Origin: Allium sativum | Lineage: Eukaryota > Streptophyta > Magnoliopsida > Asparagales > Amaryllidaceae | Length of the DNA: 64,000 bases | Reading direction: 5' to 3' | NCBI GenBank assembly: GCA_030737875.1 | Contig: CM060921.1 | Location: 404,962,192 to 405,026,191 of the forward strand | Part shown: in pieces, positions 36,900 to 48,870 of the stretch | How the letters are laid out: each line of letters starts with the position of its first letter | Numbering within the stretch: the stretch's first letter is position 1 | Made by a program: the position numbers and the translations under genes | The notes under the pieces: generated by a model | The model's database searches: none | What the model was told of the DNA's origin: nothing | The model's input: the letters and a program-made list of their open reading frames with translations, nothing else

Positions 36900-37941
36900 A
36901 TTCAATGAAGAAGGAACAGCGTTGATAGCATATGCTTTCACGATCTGCTTCCCCTCAGGGGTTTTGGACATTCCTTCTTGAAATGTCCCACTTGATCACA
37001 GTTGAAGCACTTCCTCTCCCTGGCTTCGCTCGACAATATCTGATATAGTGTCCCTTCTTGCCATAGCCAAAGCACTCATTATCTTTCTTATTCTTCTTTT
37101 TCTGACCATTCTTAGTTTGGTTCTGTTTTCTCTTATTCTGGGACTTCTTATTGCCTTCACCGCTTATCTGCGGTTTTGGCTCCTCTGCAGATGTAATAGC
37201 AACCTCGGTCTTCGTCTAAGGGTAAAGGCTCTCCGATATCAATGCTTTCCCCATAACAGATTCGAAAGTCTAATCGATATGGTTTATAAGTCTTTCCTCC
37301 AAGTACTCATCTAGGCCAGTTATGAACTTCTCGTTCTTCTTCTTGGCATTATCGATAAGAGATAATCCATATTTCGATAAGGTATCGAATTTAGCAATAT
37401 ATTCCGAGACTGCCCTACCATTCTGCTTAAGCTCCAAAAAAATCCTGAATAATTCTGATTTCTAAGTAGTTGGAATAAACTTGTCATTGAAGCAAGTGTT
37501 AAACTGATTCCAAGTAACTTGATATTTGGGAGTAGTTTCTTTAATAGCATTCCACAAATTCATTGCCCATCTTTGAAGCTGACGCGATGCTAGCTCTCTC
37601 TTCATTGCAACATCGATCCCTAAATCCTCAAAGGTGAGCTCATAACTATTAAGCCAATCCTGAACCTCCGTAGTCGATTCCGTTCCGTGGAATGGCTTCC
37701 CACCAAGACTAGTATAATCCTTGTTAAGCTTGGCAAAATCGGCTTTGGTCGCCTGCACTACTGCACCACAACCGTTAGTAGCATTAGGAACTGCTTCCTG
37801 AGCATCCCTAAGCATCTCTCGCATGAAGGCAGTAAGCATCATCCTTATATCAGGGACATTCTGATTGTTTGCTCCTGTACCCGCTCCCTCTTCAACTCCC
37901 GATGCAGAGTTCCTCACCGTGCTCCTCGTATTTCGGCTCGT
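36900..37941 (-). pseudogene. Element B gag (broken)
   Basis: This is homologous to A's Gag over the whole length. The initiator at 37939-37941 is ACG where A has ATG. A capsid frame is readable at 37462-37917 and then shifts. The first zinc knuckle has Cys-to-Tyr (CFGYGKKGHY, near 37060), while the second knuckle (CFNCDQVGHFKKEC, near 37000) is intact. Stops and frameshifts rule out a full Gag. Confidence 0.85.
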
Positions 37942-38140
37942 CGTTCAATCTGTAAAGAGAAAACGATTAACCATCTCCTCGAGGAGTCTCTTTAGTTGTG
38001 CCAGTGCAGTGCGACTTCATCCTTAGATATACTAATAATATATATAGTTTTTGAAAACCAAAATATCACAATTATGCGCTCTCATATATATATACTATAT
38101 TTCCCTGATATCTTCCCCTAGGTTAAATTACGTAACCTAG

Positions 38141-38152
38141 GCTCTGATACCA
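38141..38152 (-). other. Element B primer-binding site
   Basis: On the minus strand this is TGGTATCAGAGC, a perfect iMet site, two bases from the LTR end. Confidence 0.92.
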
Positions 38153-38154
38153 AG

Positions 38155-40291
38155 TGTGACGGCTGCCCCGTACCATCAGACATTTACCTGAAATGCATTG
38201 TGCTAATGCCCGACTGGCACAGGATGATCGTCAAAAGGTTTGAAACGATGAATTACCAAAGAACCTATAGTGTATTTCACAGCGCATGGAATAAAATATA
38301 AAAATAACATAACTTGATATAAAACAGGTGGGATAGTACGTAAGCTGAAAACTAAACAATATCCATAAAAGTATCGGAATCCAAAATACAACTTCATATC
38401 CAATTATTGCAACTTTAAAACACTGTCTCTAAAAGGAAATAAAAGAGGTACACTATTAATGCCCAAAGAAGTGACCAGCAACAACATAGGGAGAATATAT
38501 ATATAGAGTACGTAGAAGCCTCCTACTCATCTCCAGACAGCTACTCGTGCATAACCACCTAACCTGCCTCTAGTCTGCTCGTTTAGTAGCACCCAGAGTA
38601 ATAAGAAGAGACATAAAACTTTAGGTCAGACGAAAGTCTGGTGTGAGCGATAGCGAATCTATGTAACTGAATAAAGCAATAACAAGTATAAATAATCATA
38701 CGTGAGCTGGACCTACAACTAAAGAGTAAGCACAACAAGATGTACAATACTCTAAGGTAACACTTACATAGAGTGTAAAATGGGAGTGTATGTGTCATGG
38801 TACATCAAACATAGCAATCGTCCTCACATCTCTCACTCTGTGTGTAAGGCATTCGATATGCACCGCTTTGATCACCAAATCCATTCGGGACATGACGGAT
38901 CCATACCACCCTGGACTCCATACAACTATTGCTATGACCACACCGCCCTGGTCTATAGTCAATAACCCTACCTAGTCCATACCACCCTGGCTCTGGGGCA
39001 TGGGCCAACCAGTCCACACTGCCCTGGCTCTGGTTCGTCTACGTGCCCCCTCTCTCAATGGTGAACCAAAGTTATAGATATTGGTAACTCCTTTGCACAC
39101 GTTCCGCAGCAAAGCCCAACTCTTGAAGTTAACTTGTTGGTTCCCATCTGGATCATAAGCAATAGCTTCCCACTTGGATTTCCTTTGCATCTCGGGTTTT
39201 GGTCGAATTGGTGTTCGGTTCGAATCTCCTCCTCCTATCCGGTTCGGTTTGGGTTTCCTTCTCCTATCCGGTTCGGTTCGGGTCTCCTCCTCCTATCCAG
39301 TTCGGGTCTCCTCCTCCTATCCGATTCAGTTTGGGTCTCCTCCTCCTATCCGGTTCGGTTCGGGTCTCCTCCTATCCGGTTCTGATTGGGTCTCCTCCTC
39401 CTATCCAGTTCGGATCGGCGTCCTAACCGAAACCCTACAATTTTTCCTACAAGTTAATTTCGCCGAACAACGGCGTTTTCAACCATTGTAACTTTTCTAT
39501 GCAATCATAAAACATACCAAACAACAGTAGTAACATGTAGAATCAACCAATATCATATATGTGACATAAATATGATTTTATATATATTTTCCATATTTTT
39601 ATGAGTCATTAATTCGCTAATTAACCCTAATTAGCCATAATTAGTGTGTAAACATGCAAATCACTCACCTTACCCAATAATTGATGATAGATCTGAAACT
39701 TTCACTGATTTGGCTTGGATTCCAATGTTGTGCAGCAGCTGTACTTTAAATTTCGTGTTAATCCGACTTGATTTGAGGTAAATTTGATTGATTTGTGATT
39801 AGAGAGAGATTTAGAAGATGAAAGCCATGATTAGGGTTTGAGAAAGATTTGTGGCAGCTAGAAAAATGAAAGGAGATGATTTAACAACTCCTTTCAACCC
39901 TCCCATAACCCTAATCCCGAATTGGGTTATGGGCCTATCTGCTAATTACTTAATTAAGCCCAGTTAGGTTGTTTTCCATCTTCAAATCTTATTTCAGCCA
40001 TATGTCCCAAGCGGTAAGTCCGTTTGATTAATATGACCACTCTATGGAATGGTAAACCATCATCTAAATCCAATGGAAGTGGTTTCAAATCAGTACCCCT
40101 TACCAATCAAAAGTTATAGGTGAAACAAGATTCGTTAGGGGCAAAATAGTCATTTTAAAATATGATAAAAATCGTGAACGTGGGAAATGACCCCAATAGT
40201 CATTTCCCAAAGTTACACGACCATATGACTTCGTATAAAAATAAAATAAATACTCTAAGATCCTCCAATACATAGAATATGGGTCGTTACA
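38155..40291 (-). repeat. Element B 5' LTR
   Basis: This 2137-bp LTR runs from TGTGACGGCTGCCCC to GGGTCGTTACA and matches 1752-3877. It carries the same pyrimidine-rich tandem block at 39212-39420. ATAAT follows at 40292-40296. Confidence 0.92.
39212..39420. repeat. Pyrimidine-rich tandem repeat in B 5' LTR
   Basis: There are about seven units of TCTCCTCCTCCTATCCGGTT type. The copy number and several units differ from the 3' LTR block at 2772-3014. Confidence 0.85.
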
Positions 40292-40296
40292 ATAAT

Positions 40297-40451
40297 TAAT
40301 CCACATTAGAAAAAGTCGGCATTGGTCTTTAAGTGCTTACTAACCTACTAAACTATATATTATAATATAGTAATAATTCATTAAAAATTACAAGTACCTC
40401 TCTTATACACTTTTACACTTACGAACTTTGGGTAAAATCGATGAACCCAAA
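40297..40451 (-). other. Element C leader between gag and primer site
   Basis: This AT-rich untranslated leader of C lies between B's right duplication and C's primer site. Joined across B it sits just upstream of the gag start at 1728. No frame. Confidence 0.7.
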
Positions 40452-40463
40452 GCTCTGAAACCA
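40452..40463 (-). other. Element C primer-binding site
   Basis: On the minus strand this is TGGTTTCAGAGC, one mismatch from the iMet site, two bases from the LTR. Confidence 0.85.
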
Positions 40464-40465
40464 AA

Positions 40466-43242
40466 TGTGACGACTGCCTCATACCTCCTACACTGAATTA
40501 ATGATATGACTCGTTGTATGACATGCTATACTGATATGGGACTATCTTCAAGGAACAACAATTCGAATTAAACCTGTCGTATTACTCATTATGCATGGAT
40601 AACATATAATATAAAATATACAATAAGATATAGTCGTGAAGCATCACAGAATACAAAATCAAACTCAAACTCATAACATCTCAGAATCCCTAATACAAAA
40701 TATCTTTGAAAATGAGTAATCCATACATCAAGCCTCACCACATATCTCTCACCTCACCACATATCTCTCAGAGTCAATAAAGTTTTCGTCTCGAAAACAA
40801 CGAAAATAACAAGACATATATATAGTAGGTAATAGTAATACGCTAGCCTCCTTCTCATCACTGCACATCATCCTCGGCACCAAAACCCTTTACTTGTTAT
40901 CTCAGTCTGCTCACAACCAACGTTGGTGAACAACCCAAGGTAATAAGAGGGAAACATAAAACTTTGATTCAGTCAACAGTCTTGGAAAGCGATAAAATAA
41001 CTAACAACGGTTGCATAGGATAATATGAGTATAGACGGTTTAATCATTGATCTTTCTAGCAACCATCGAGTTTGCACATGAAAATCATTTATCATGTGCC
41101 ATTACTGAATAGGAAAGGACAACCCCGAATCCCCATTCTCTTCGACGACCTACGGCGATATCCTGCCCATAGAAAAACAGAGAAGAAAGCACACAATCAA
41201 CCGTAGCATCCATAATACCCCATTTCCTAATTATCACCGACTACAGCCTTGAATACATTAATTATCGAATTTGCTTTCAATGATCAAAAGGGGAAATGGA
41301 AAAATACCAGTTCAAGCCGAACTACCATACACCATCGTGACTACGTATGTTTTTCTCCATCAAGACAACTAGGTCCATCATGAATACCCAGGGTACTCGA
41401 TTCATCGTGATCTTAATGGGCATCCCCATGATACCCCTGCTTTGAGCCTGCTAGAATCTTCGATAATCAATGATTCCTTGGCACATCAAAACTGTTGAGC
41501 ATTTCTTCTCGGTAATCACATCTTTAGTTCGAGTGACTTCTCAAACCAATTCCATTATCATCCACGATCAACTCCCACCTGAGTTAATCTATCATCTTAC
41601 AGGATCATACATCATCCTGCGACCAATATCACATGCATCTGGACCCGACCATTTCAATTTAAGTTCACAATCAAAGCACCATCCATCATTGATTTGCACC
41701 TCAATCATCTGAAGTCCATCCATCGTCAAACTTCATTGGCAACCCTTGGAAGCCATCACAAACATGCTCACCAAAAATCAAGTTCATCCGACCTCATATA
41801 ATGGATTAGTACCAGTCCATCGGTCATGGACCGATACTGGACCATACACTTAGCTAGAAATGGCTAAGTGTTTGCTTTTCTGTGATCCTTATCCCAAGTG
41901 CTTCCTACCAGTCCAATTTCATAGCTAAAATCCAATTGTGCTAAACCTTCTACCGGTCCATCATTACACTTGAGTGATTAACCTTCGACTCATCCTAGAT
42001 TTCATCCAAATCTCTTGAAAAGTTTCCACAAAGCCTTGACTGACCACCACGATTCCAGACATAAAGTTTCACAACAATACGACTGACCATGGTGGATCGG
42101 TGTCAGTCCATCGGCCATGGACCGGTACCGATCCATGTAGTTAGCATGTTTTCAATCCAAATTTTCTGGGCTCCCTCACCTCATTATCCAAAGCTCCTCC
42201 AGCCAATTTTGTCTGAATCCGATCATCTGAACCTCTAAGTGCTTTGTTCTTGAATCCTAAGATCTATGACAACTAATTCTAACAAATAACTAAAGCAATG
42301 CAGTCAATTCAATCAAAAAACATCGATTCACACAATACTGATCATACAAACATTAATATAACACAATTATGGAATAAACATATCATAAGCATGAGATCTA
42401 ACATGATTTGGATCTAAATGTGTACATGTACATGATTAATCTAGTAATTATCCCGTTAACATGATCAAATTCGGTTTTCCTAAGATGTCTAAATCTGAGT
42501 TAAAACATATATGATCAGATCTAGGGTGAATTTAGCATGTAACATATGAACTTGATCCTAACTTATCCATACTACCTGTAGTTTCCGCATGAGAGATATC
42601 TATCACTCACCAATTTCTTGATCCAATGCAATACTGGTGAAATCAGATCTAGACAACAATAGAAAACCCCCCAAAATCAATGAACAGTGATGATCTAATC
42701 TTCCATGATAATAATCTAGCCTCTAGATGTAATCTATAATGAATTTGAATGAAAAGAATGGAGAAATTATGGATTAGGTGTAATTTGAGAATCACAGGCG
42801 CCCAACCTAATGTTTGAATGAAGAGAGAAACCGTAATTCTCTCTCTACTCCCCTCTATTTATATATATAGGTCATTAGCATAATGGGCTTGACTAATCAT
42901 CCCATTAGCTGCTAAATAGTCTACCTAACAGAAGTTAAAACTTAAAACAACTATTCCTCCTAAACTGCTGAACCAAATCTTTAATGTGCCCATACTAATG
43001 AATCGTAAATCACCATTTTGATTCAATGAGATCAATATCAGCATCTGATTCGACCTCTATCAAATGTTAATAGTACAAACAATAAATTTTAGGGAAAATG
43101 GTCATAATTAGATTCGATAAAAATCACGGACATGTCTCACATCCCATGAATGACATACTAAAACCTGGGAATGATCCGACTATTAGGAAATTAAATATAA
43201 TCATTTCATGATCCTCCAATACGCAAAATACGGGTCGTTACA
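40466..43242 (-). repeat. Element C 5' LTR
   Basis: This 2777-bp LTR runs from TGTGACGACTGCC to GGGTCGTTACA. Its partner is outside the window, so no target duplication can be tested; GTTCA follows on the right. Bases 41180-41470 resemble the filler in element A. Two quasi-palindromes lie at 41812-41840 and 42095-42133. Confidence 0.85.
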
Positions 43243-43498
43243 GTTCAACTAGGTTTTTGATCGGTGAGGGTAAAGGTTGTATTACTGTGCTGCCATGAAT
43301 TTTGGCAACTGCCACGGCTAATGACAAGTAACTGCTGCCATGCGATGTCGGTTAATTAACTACTCATAGTTTAGTGTTTTGATTGTCAATGTCCGTTCTA
43401 CCGTCTGTTTTTAGTTTTTAGCTCATGCACATTTGTTACCGGCAGCACTTTGGCATGTTTGCAAGTCACATTTACCAGCAAGTGTTTCAATATCTGTA
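43243..43498. other. Intergenic sequence, nothing recognised
   Basis: This is low-copy-looking flank between element C and the hAT MITE, without a convincing frame or repeat. Confidence 0.6.
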
Positions 43499-43506
43499 CT
43501 AACAGA

Positions 43507-44253
43507 CAAGGTTTAAAATCTCGGATATCGGTCGCGTTTCGTCTCGAGGATTTTATAGACTCGGTCTCGTATCAGGGGAGATCTCGGATGAGATGAGTCT
43601 TACTCGGGAGTTCGTCTCGGATTTTCATCTCGGGTCTGAAAGTTCATATCGGAACGATCTCGGGGTACACGATATGTCAAAAATGATATTTTAACAAAAT
43701 GATTTTTATGAATGTTATTAAAAACATAGTAACTTAAACTTAAAATGCAAACTAACTTTATTATTCTTTGTTTTGCGAAAGATCACTCATACTCTAAATC
43801 GTAATATGCTTAAAACAAAAATATTGTTAGACAAGAAACATTAAAGGGATCCAAAACATTAAAAAAATCAACATAAACAGACCATAAAATACATAATTTC
43901 ATAAGTAACATGTATGCAAAAAGACGAATATGAAAATCATAAGCATTGTAAAACATATACGAACATACAATATAGTCATTTAATATGCAAAATGTAAAAC
44001 AACAACAAATTGTTATGGCTAGATTTGAGATTATTTAATTATAGTTCTTGTTTAGGCACAAATTTAAATTTTAACCAACAAAGCTAAGATCTCGGATGAT
44101 ATTCCAGTATTTCGTCTCGTTCGATATTGCAATATCTCAGGCGATATATTCGAAATGAGATTTAAAGTGATATTTGTTGTTTCGTTTTGGGAGGAGCCCA
44201 AAACGAGATCTCAGAGGAGATCTCGGGCAATATTTGCGAGATTTGAAACAGTG
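43507..44253. mobile_element. hAT-type MITE, 747 bp
   Basis: An 8-bp direct duplication (CTAACAGA) occurs at 43499-43506 and 44254-44261. The termini are imperfect inverted repeats: left CAAGGTTTAAAATCTCG, right end inverted CACTGTTTCAAATCTCG, 14 of 17 matching. An 8-bp duplication and a CA-start TIR are typical of hAT elements. Clustered GAGATCTCGG and CTCGGATGAGAT motifs near both ends look like subterminal transposase-binding repeats. There is no transposase frame, so it is non-autonomous. Confidence 0.82.
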
Positions 44254-44261
44254 CTAACAGA

Positions 44262-44580
44262 TACCTATGTTTGTTTTATAAATCTAGGGTATTCACAATG
44301 ATGATTAGGCAATTGGAGGACGACATTGTTAAACACATATACTATATACTATATGTACTGTTGTTGCGGCTGAACTATATAGCGTTATGTGTTGTTGTAT
44401 GGATTGTTGTTGATGTAGTTGAACTGTGTAGTGTTATGTATTGTTGTTGACTATTATAATTAAAAGATTTTTTATGCATGGTTTTTGTGTTGAATCTATG
44501 AAAATTTTCGAACTACTGAACTTTTTTGTGATATTATGTTAAATTTGCAAATTTTGTATTGAGTATAATAAAGAAATGCT
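44262..44580. other. AT-rich intergenic sequence
   Basis: Low-complexity TGTTGTTG-type stretches are present but no gene. Confidence 0.5.
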
Positions 44581-44633
44581 TGTTACTGTAGGAGGACAGA
44601 AAAAGCAAAATATTCTTTTAAAAATTAAAATTA

Positions 44634-44820
44634 GTAACGGTTTTGAGATGTTGCAAAATAAAATTAACAAAGTTGTATAATATGGTTTTACAACGTCTTT
44701 AAGCTGTAGCTAATTTTTATTTCGCAACGATTCAGAGCTGCTGCTATTTTTTACCACTGCAATTTTTGCAATGGCTACAAACCGTTGCCAAATCCGCTAG
44801 CAACAGCTCAAAACCATTGC
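44634..44820. repeat. Five 21-bp subterminal-type repeats (possible CACTA end)
   Basis: Units at 44634-44654, 44690-44710 and 44724-44744 are direct. Those at 44768-44788 and 44800-44820 are inverted. The consensus is about GCAACGGTTTTGAGCTGTTG plus C, itself a quasi-palindrome. Such clusters lie just inside the ends of plant CACTA transposons, where TNPA-like proteins bind. A degenerate terminus may lie at about 44585 (TACTGTAGGAGGACAGAAAA). No second end or transposase is seen. Confidence 0.5.
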
Positions 44821-45880
44821 AAAATAGCAGTTCTGGAGCAATGAGATGTCTAAATATGGTACAATTTTGCTACTAACGAATGATATTTATGATTTGATGC
44901 AATCCAAGTGTAGACATGGTTAACTTGAAACAAGATTGAAGAAATCAACTAGAAAATATAAGAATTTATCTCTTGAATGCAACTGACATCACCAAACCTA
45001 AGGACATACATGATAAAAGCCGATATCTTTATTAAGGAGTGACTATCACACAATAGGCAATTTAAGTAACCTGAATCCAGGATATAAAAAGTACAAAAGT
45101 AAAACAATTCATACACATAGGCAATGATGTATCTATTAAAACAACAACAAAATGTCGTTAAAATATAAAGGCTTTTTTAAGCATGAGGACGGTCCGCTTA
45201 TAAATTAGGAAGAAGTACAAAATCTTCCATAAGCTAAAAGAACCCGTAGCAAAAAAACTTCAACTCGGTTCTACCTCCTTCGACCATTAAATTATCAACC
45301 ACTACCTCAGTCGAACTAAATAACTTTCGACCAACCTTTGGACCACCGCTAATCCTAGTTCCACAAAATTCAATGAACCTAATTTTTTTTCCTAATGTGA
45401 GTTGTTATTGTTACAAATCTCAACTTTTGCCACGAAGACATGAGCGAAGTCTACCATAATACTCAATATACCAAGGCGACTTCATTCAAATAGATATCAA
45501 CCACTCCAGCATCTTTAAAATGAAATGAGCCTTGGACAAGTTCTAATTTTATATTGCCACTGCCTTCACTAACAACTGCCAGGAGGAAAAAAAAATATAA
45601 CTTGATTCGTTCGATTATCATTGAACATCTACTGAAGTATGTTAGTATCAAACATTCTTTTTACTTTTTTTGGTATCATTGTTCTTACTAATTTTAGTAT
45701 TAAAATTTATATGTGAGTTTAACGCTTTGTATGGTATCAGGATTTAGTTACCAGATTTTAGGCATCAGTTTTGAGTTATCAGTAGCATTTTTAGGTATTA
45801 GTTTCTAAGTTAACAATTAAATAATTTTTTGTAATATATTATTTCATTTTTGTTAATACTTTTTCGCTTTAGCTATGGGT
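44821..45880. other. AT-rich intergenic sequence
   Basis: I see no supported gene. A less AT-rich patch at 45180-45430 has only short frames and matches nothing I recognise. Confidence 0.5.
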
Positions 45881-46407
45881 TTGTGTAGTTAAAGCCTCGC
45901 TAAAGCCCTGAAATATCCCCATTATAGCTCATAATGCTCTTCAGCCGCTACACTATCTCAATTTATCGCTAATGAACAGTAGATCCGTTTTTACCCGGGT
46001 TATTTCCCGCTGCATCCGTCAAATCAAGGCCTTTAGCGTTTGCTTTAGCAATATTAATATATCGAGCTTGATTTGACTAGTTATTTTTTCTAAAATCAGT
46101 AAATTTAGCATAAAGGGCTAACTTAAAGGCATAAGTGTCTAATATATGGTAAGAATCAACTATACTCATCAAATTTAGCACGGATAACTATTATATTCCT
46201 TGATTTTGTCACAAAAGGTTAATTAATATTAGATTCTTGTTTACATATAATGTTGGAAAGTTGATTTATTAATTTTTAAATATTTGATTTTACATCTAAT
46301 GACCTTTTTGCGCAACCGCTATATCCACGCTATTTCTCCACTTTATCTCCGCTACATCTTTTTGCATCTCCGCCACTTCAGAATCGCTATGTGGTTTAAC
46401 TGCACAA
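45881..46407. mobile_element. Degenerate MITE-like element, copy 1
   Basis: Terminal inverted repeats are TTGTGTAGTTAAAGCC at the left and, inverted, TTGTGCAGTTAAACCA at the right. The flanks CTATGGGT and CTATCTGT agree at 6 of 8 positions, a plausible decayed hAT-type duplication. The interior has CGCTATATCC and CCGCTA motifs shared with copy 2. Confidence 0.5.
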
Positions 46408-47282
46408 CTATCTGTATAGTTTCTCTTGAAAATGTAGATAACCAAAAATGGTTTTGTTGCTAATATGCATGAATTTAAAGTAGCCATTCTTAATTTTGTG
46501 AAGCTGATGGTGTTTCTGCTGTAAATTTCTTAAAGGATGGGTCTTTTGATAAGAGAAATGATTTATTTATAAAACAAAAGGAGGATATGCATGATTTCAA
46601 AATCATCAAAGTAGAAGTGGCATATGTAAGTAAATATGGTCGTAACAAGCGTAGTTATCATGCTTTTAATAGTGTACGAATTTACTGAGATTTATACGTG
46701 GTCATATATATTTTTTGGATAGCTTATGTAACTGAATTTGGTCATGTAAGTATGGTGGTTTGGCATATATTAAAACGTACATTAATTTACTCTTTAATAC
46801 TGAACTTGGTTATATAGTATCTCTTTTATTTTATTGTTATACATTGAAAGTATGTAGGTGCATGTTTGGTATCATATTTTACTACTATTTGTGTTAGGTT
46901 CAAGCATGTAAAAAATATTACTAGTTTTTGTATATTATTAATATCAATTTTAGGTATTTCAATTTATGATACCAAAATTTTATGCCTTTAGTATCAGTTT
47001 TAGGAATAAAAATTGTGGCCTTAGTATTTACATACTATTGGTACAATTTGTACATTGTTCCTTTTATCTTATATTTTATTTTGAAGTGACTGTGATTATT
47101 TGTTTGCTGAGTTGTGAAGTATAATATTGTCAGAAGACTTATGAGCTTAAACGTCAAAATATAATGTATATTATGTTATGTGAATAGTTAGGAACTCAAT
47201 GTATGATGTAAACATGAAAAGTATAGTTTAACGAAGTGGTGTTGTCAAATTATTTAAATATACACTGGTTATAGGTTTTGCA

Positions 47283-47408
47283 TAGGTATCAGTTTCGTTA
47301 TATATTATAGTCAAAAATAATTTGTAAAATAATCAAACATGAATTTCAATCAAACAACTATCAGGTATGAGTTTGCATATTTTAGTATCACTATTGTCAT
47401 ATATGTCA
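47283..47408. repeat. Partial copy of a ~300-bp repeat
   Basis: It aligns by eye with the starts of the copies at 47982 and 48571 (ATTTGTAAAATAATCAAACATGAATT-like core, then CAGGTATGAG). MITE-like copy 2 truncates it. Confidence 0.5.
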
Positions 47409-47919
47409 TGTGCAATTAAAACCCTGCAAAATCCCCACCATAGTGCGCAACCCTCTTCGATTACTAAGTTTTTTGAAATCGACCTAATATACATCAGATA
47501 TGCTTTATGCCTAATTATTTCTACTACACCCTATAAATCAAGAACTTTTAGCAGTCGATTTAGCAAAAGTAATGTAAAATATTTGTTGGACCAGTTCGTT
47601 CTTAAATCTAATCAATAAAAGTTAGGATAAAAACTAAATTCTATGTCATCAGTGGTCAAATATAAGTCAGAATTCTGTTATAATCACCGGATCTATGCTA
47701 CATAAATCATGTTATTATTTGATTTTATAATATAAAACTAAGCAATATTCTCTCTCCTATATAAATAACGTGAGAATGAGTATAAATTGACATTAAATAT
47801 TTTCTATATATTTACTAAAGCTTTTTGCACCTCCGTTATTCTCGCTATATCCCCGCTTTATACCGCTATCTTTTTGCCCCTCCATGCTATAGAACTATTA
47901 ACCGATTTAATTGTATAAT
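47409..47919. mobile_element. Degenerate MITE-like element, copy 2
   Basis: It resembles copy 1 at both ends (TGTGCAATTAAAACC at the left, GATTTAATTGTATAAT at the right) and shares the CTCGCTATATCCCCGCT stretch. No clear duplication remains. Confidence 0.42.
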
Positions 47920-47981
47920 ACATGACATTGTACTAAATAATTAGATTTATAACATATAATATTATCCCAAAAAGACTACTA

Positions 47982-48870
47982 GATATCACTTTTGCATAAA
48001 TATAAGTAATAGTTTTGTTATATATAGCATTTAAATTAATTTGTGAAATATTCAATCGTGAATTCCGATCATACAACTACTTGGTATGACTTCATACTAC
48101 TTTTATATCATTTTGTTATATAAGAGTGAACTAAACTTTCGAAGTGTTATCATATTTATTTTGTATGAGTATGCATAAAAATGTAGTTGTTATAGTCCAT
48201 ATGATTACATGCATCAAAGTCTAGTGGGTTGGATTACCGTGTTGTGCTATTATCAAACATGCAAAGAACTTTATTTAAGTTTAATTTTTTTTATTAGTTT
48301 ACTCGTTGGTCATAGTATTAGTTTTCCAAATTATAGGTATCATTTTTGGGCTTTTTATTATTTTTGTATTTGTGATTTTGTTGTATAACAAAATTATTAT
48401 ACTATAATAAAATGATATTCTAAAGCAAATATTTTTTAAATGAAGTTTTTGTATTTATATTGGTTTGACTGAAAATGTATTATTGTATTGAGTTTAGTGA
48501 TGATCAATTTTTATGTACCTTAATTTTCTTAGTATCGTTATTCACTATAATATGTGATTTTTTTTTACTATGATACCATTTTTGTAAAAATATAGGCATT
48601 GGTTTTGTTATAAATAACATTTGAAATAATTTATAAATACTCAATCATGAATTCTAATCATGCAGTTATCAGGTATGAGCTTTGTACTATTTTATTATCA
48701 CTTTGTTTTTACAAGATAGTGAACCAAAGTTTTGAAGTGTTTCAATGTATATTTTGTATGAGTATGCATAAATATGAGTTATTAAATAGTCTATATGACT
48801 ATGCACATTAAAATTCAACGGGTTGAGTCATCTTATTGTGTTATTATCAAATATTCAAAGAAAGTCAGTG
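47982..48870. repeat. Two degenerate copies of a ~300-bp repeat, 589 bp apart
   Basis: The copies at about 47982-48265 and 48571-48870 share GGTTTTGTTATA, CAATCRTGAATTC, TTTTGTATGAGTATGCATAA and GGTTGRRTYA in order. A partial third copy is at 47283. They are AT-rich and have no coding frame. Confidence 0.65.

Larger units (their letters stand above)
1752..40291 (-). mobile_element. Element B: degenerate Tekay-type Ty3/gypsy element, split by A and D
   Basis: This is a complete but dead minus-strand LTR retrotransposon. In reading direction it has a 5' LTR (38155-40291), an iMet primer site (38141-38152), gag, protease, RT and RNase H (35278-37941), integrase (19796-21392), a chromodomain tail (4053-4140), a PPT (3878-3891) and a 3' LTR (1752-3877). 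It is flanked by ATAAT on both sides. Element D interrupts RNase H and element A interrupts the chromodomain. In the opening ~145 bp the LTRs differ at roughly 18 positions by eye, so B is older than A, D or E. The Tekay/Del assignment rests on long LTRs, domain order and the C-terminal chromodomain. Confidence 0.9.
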
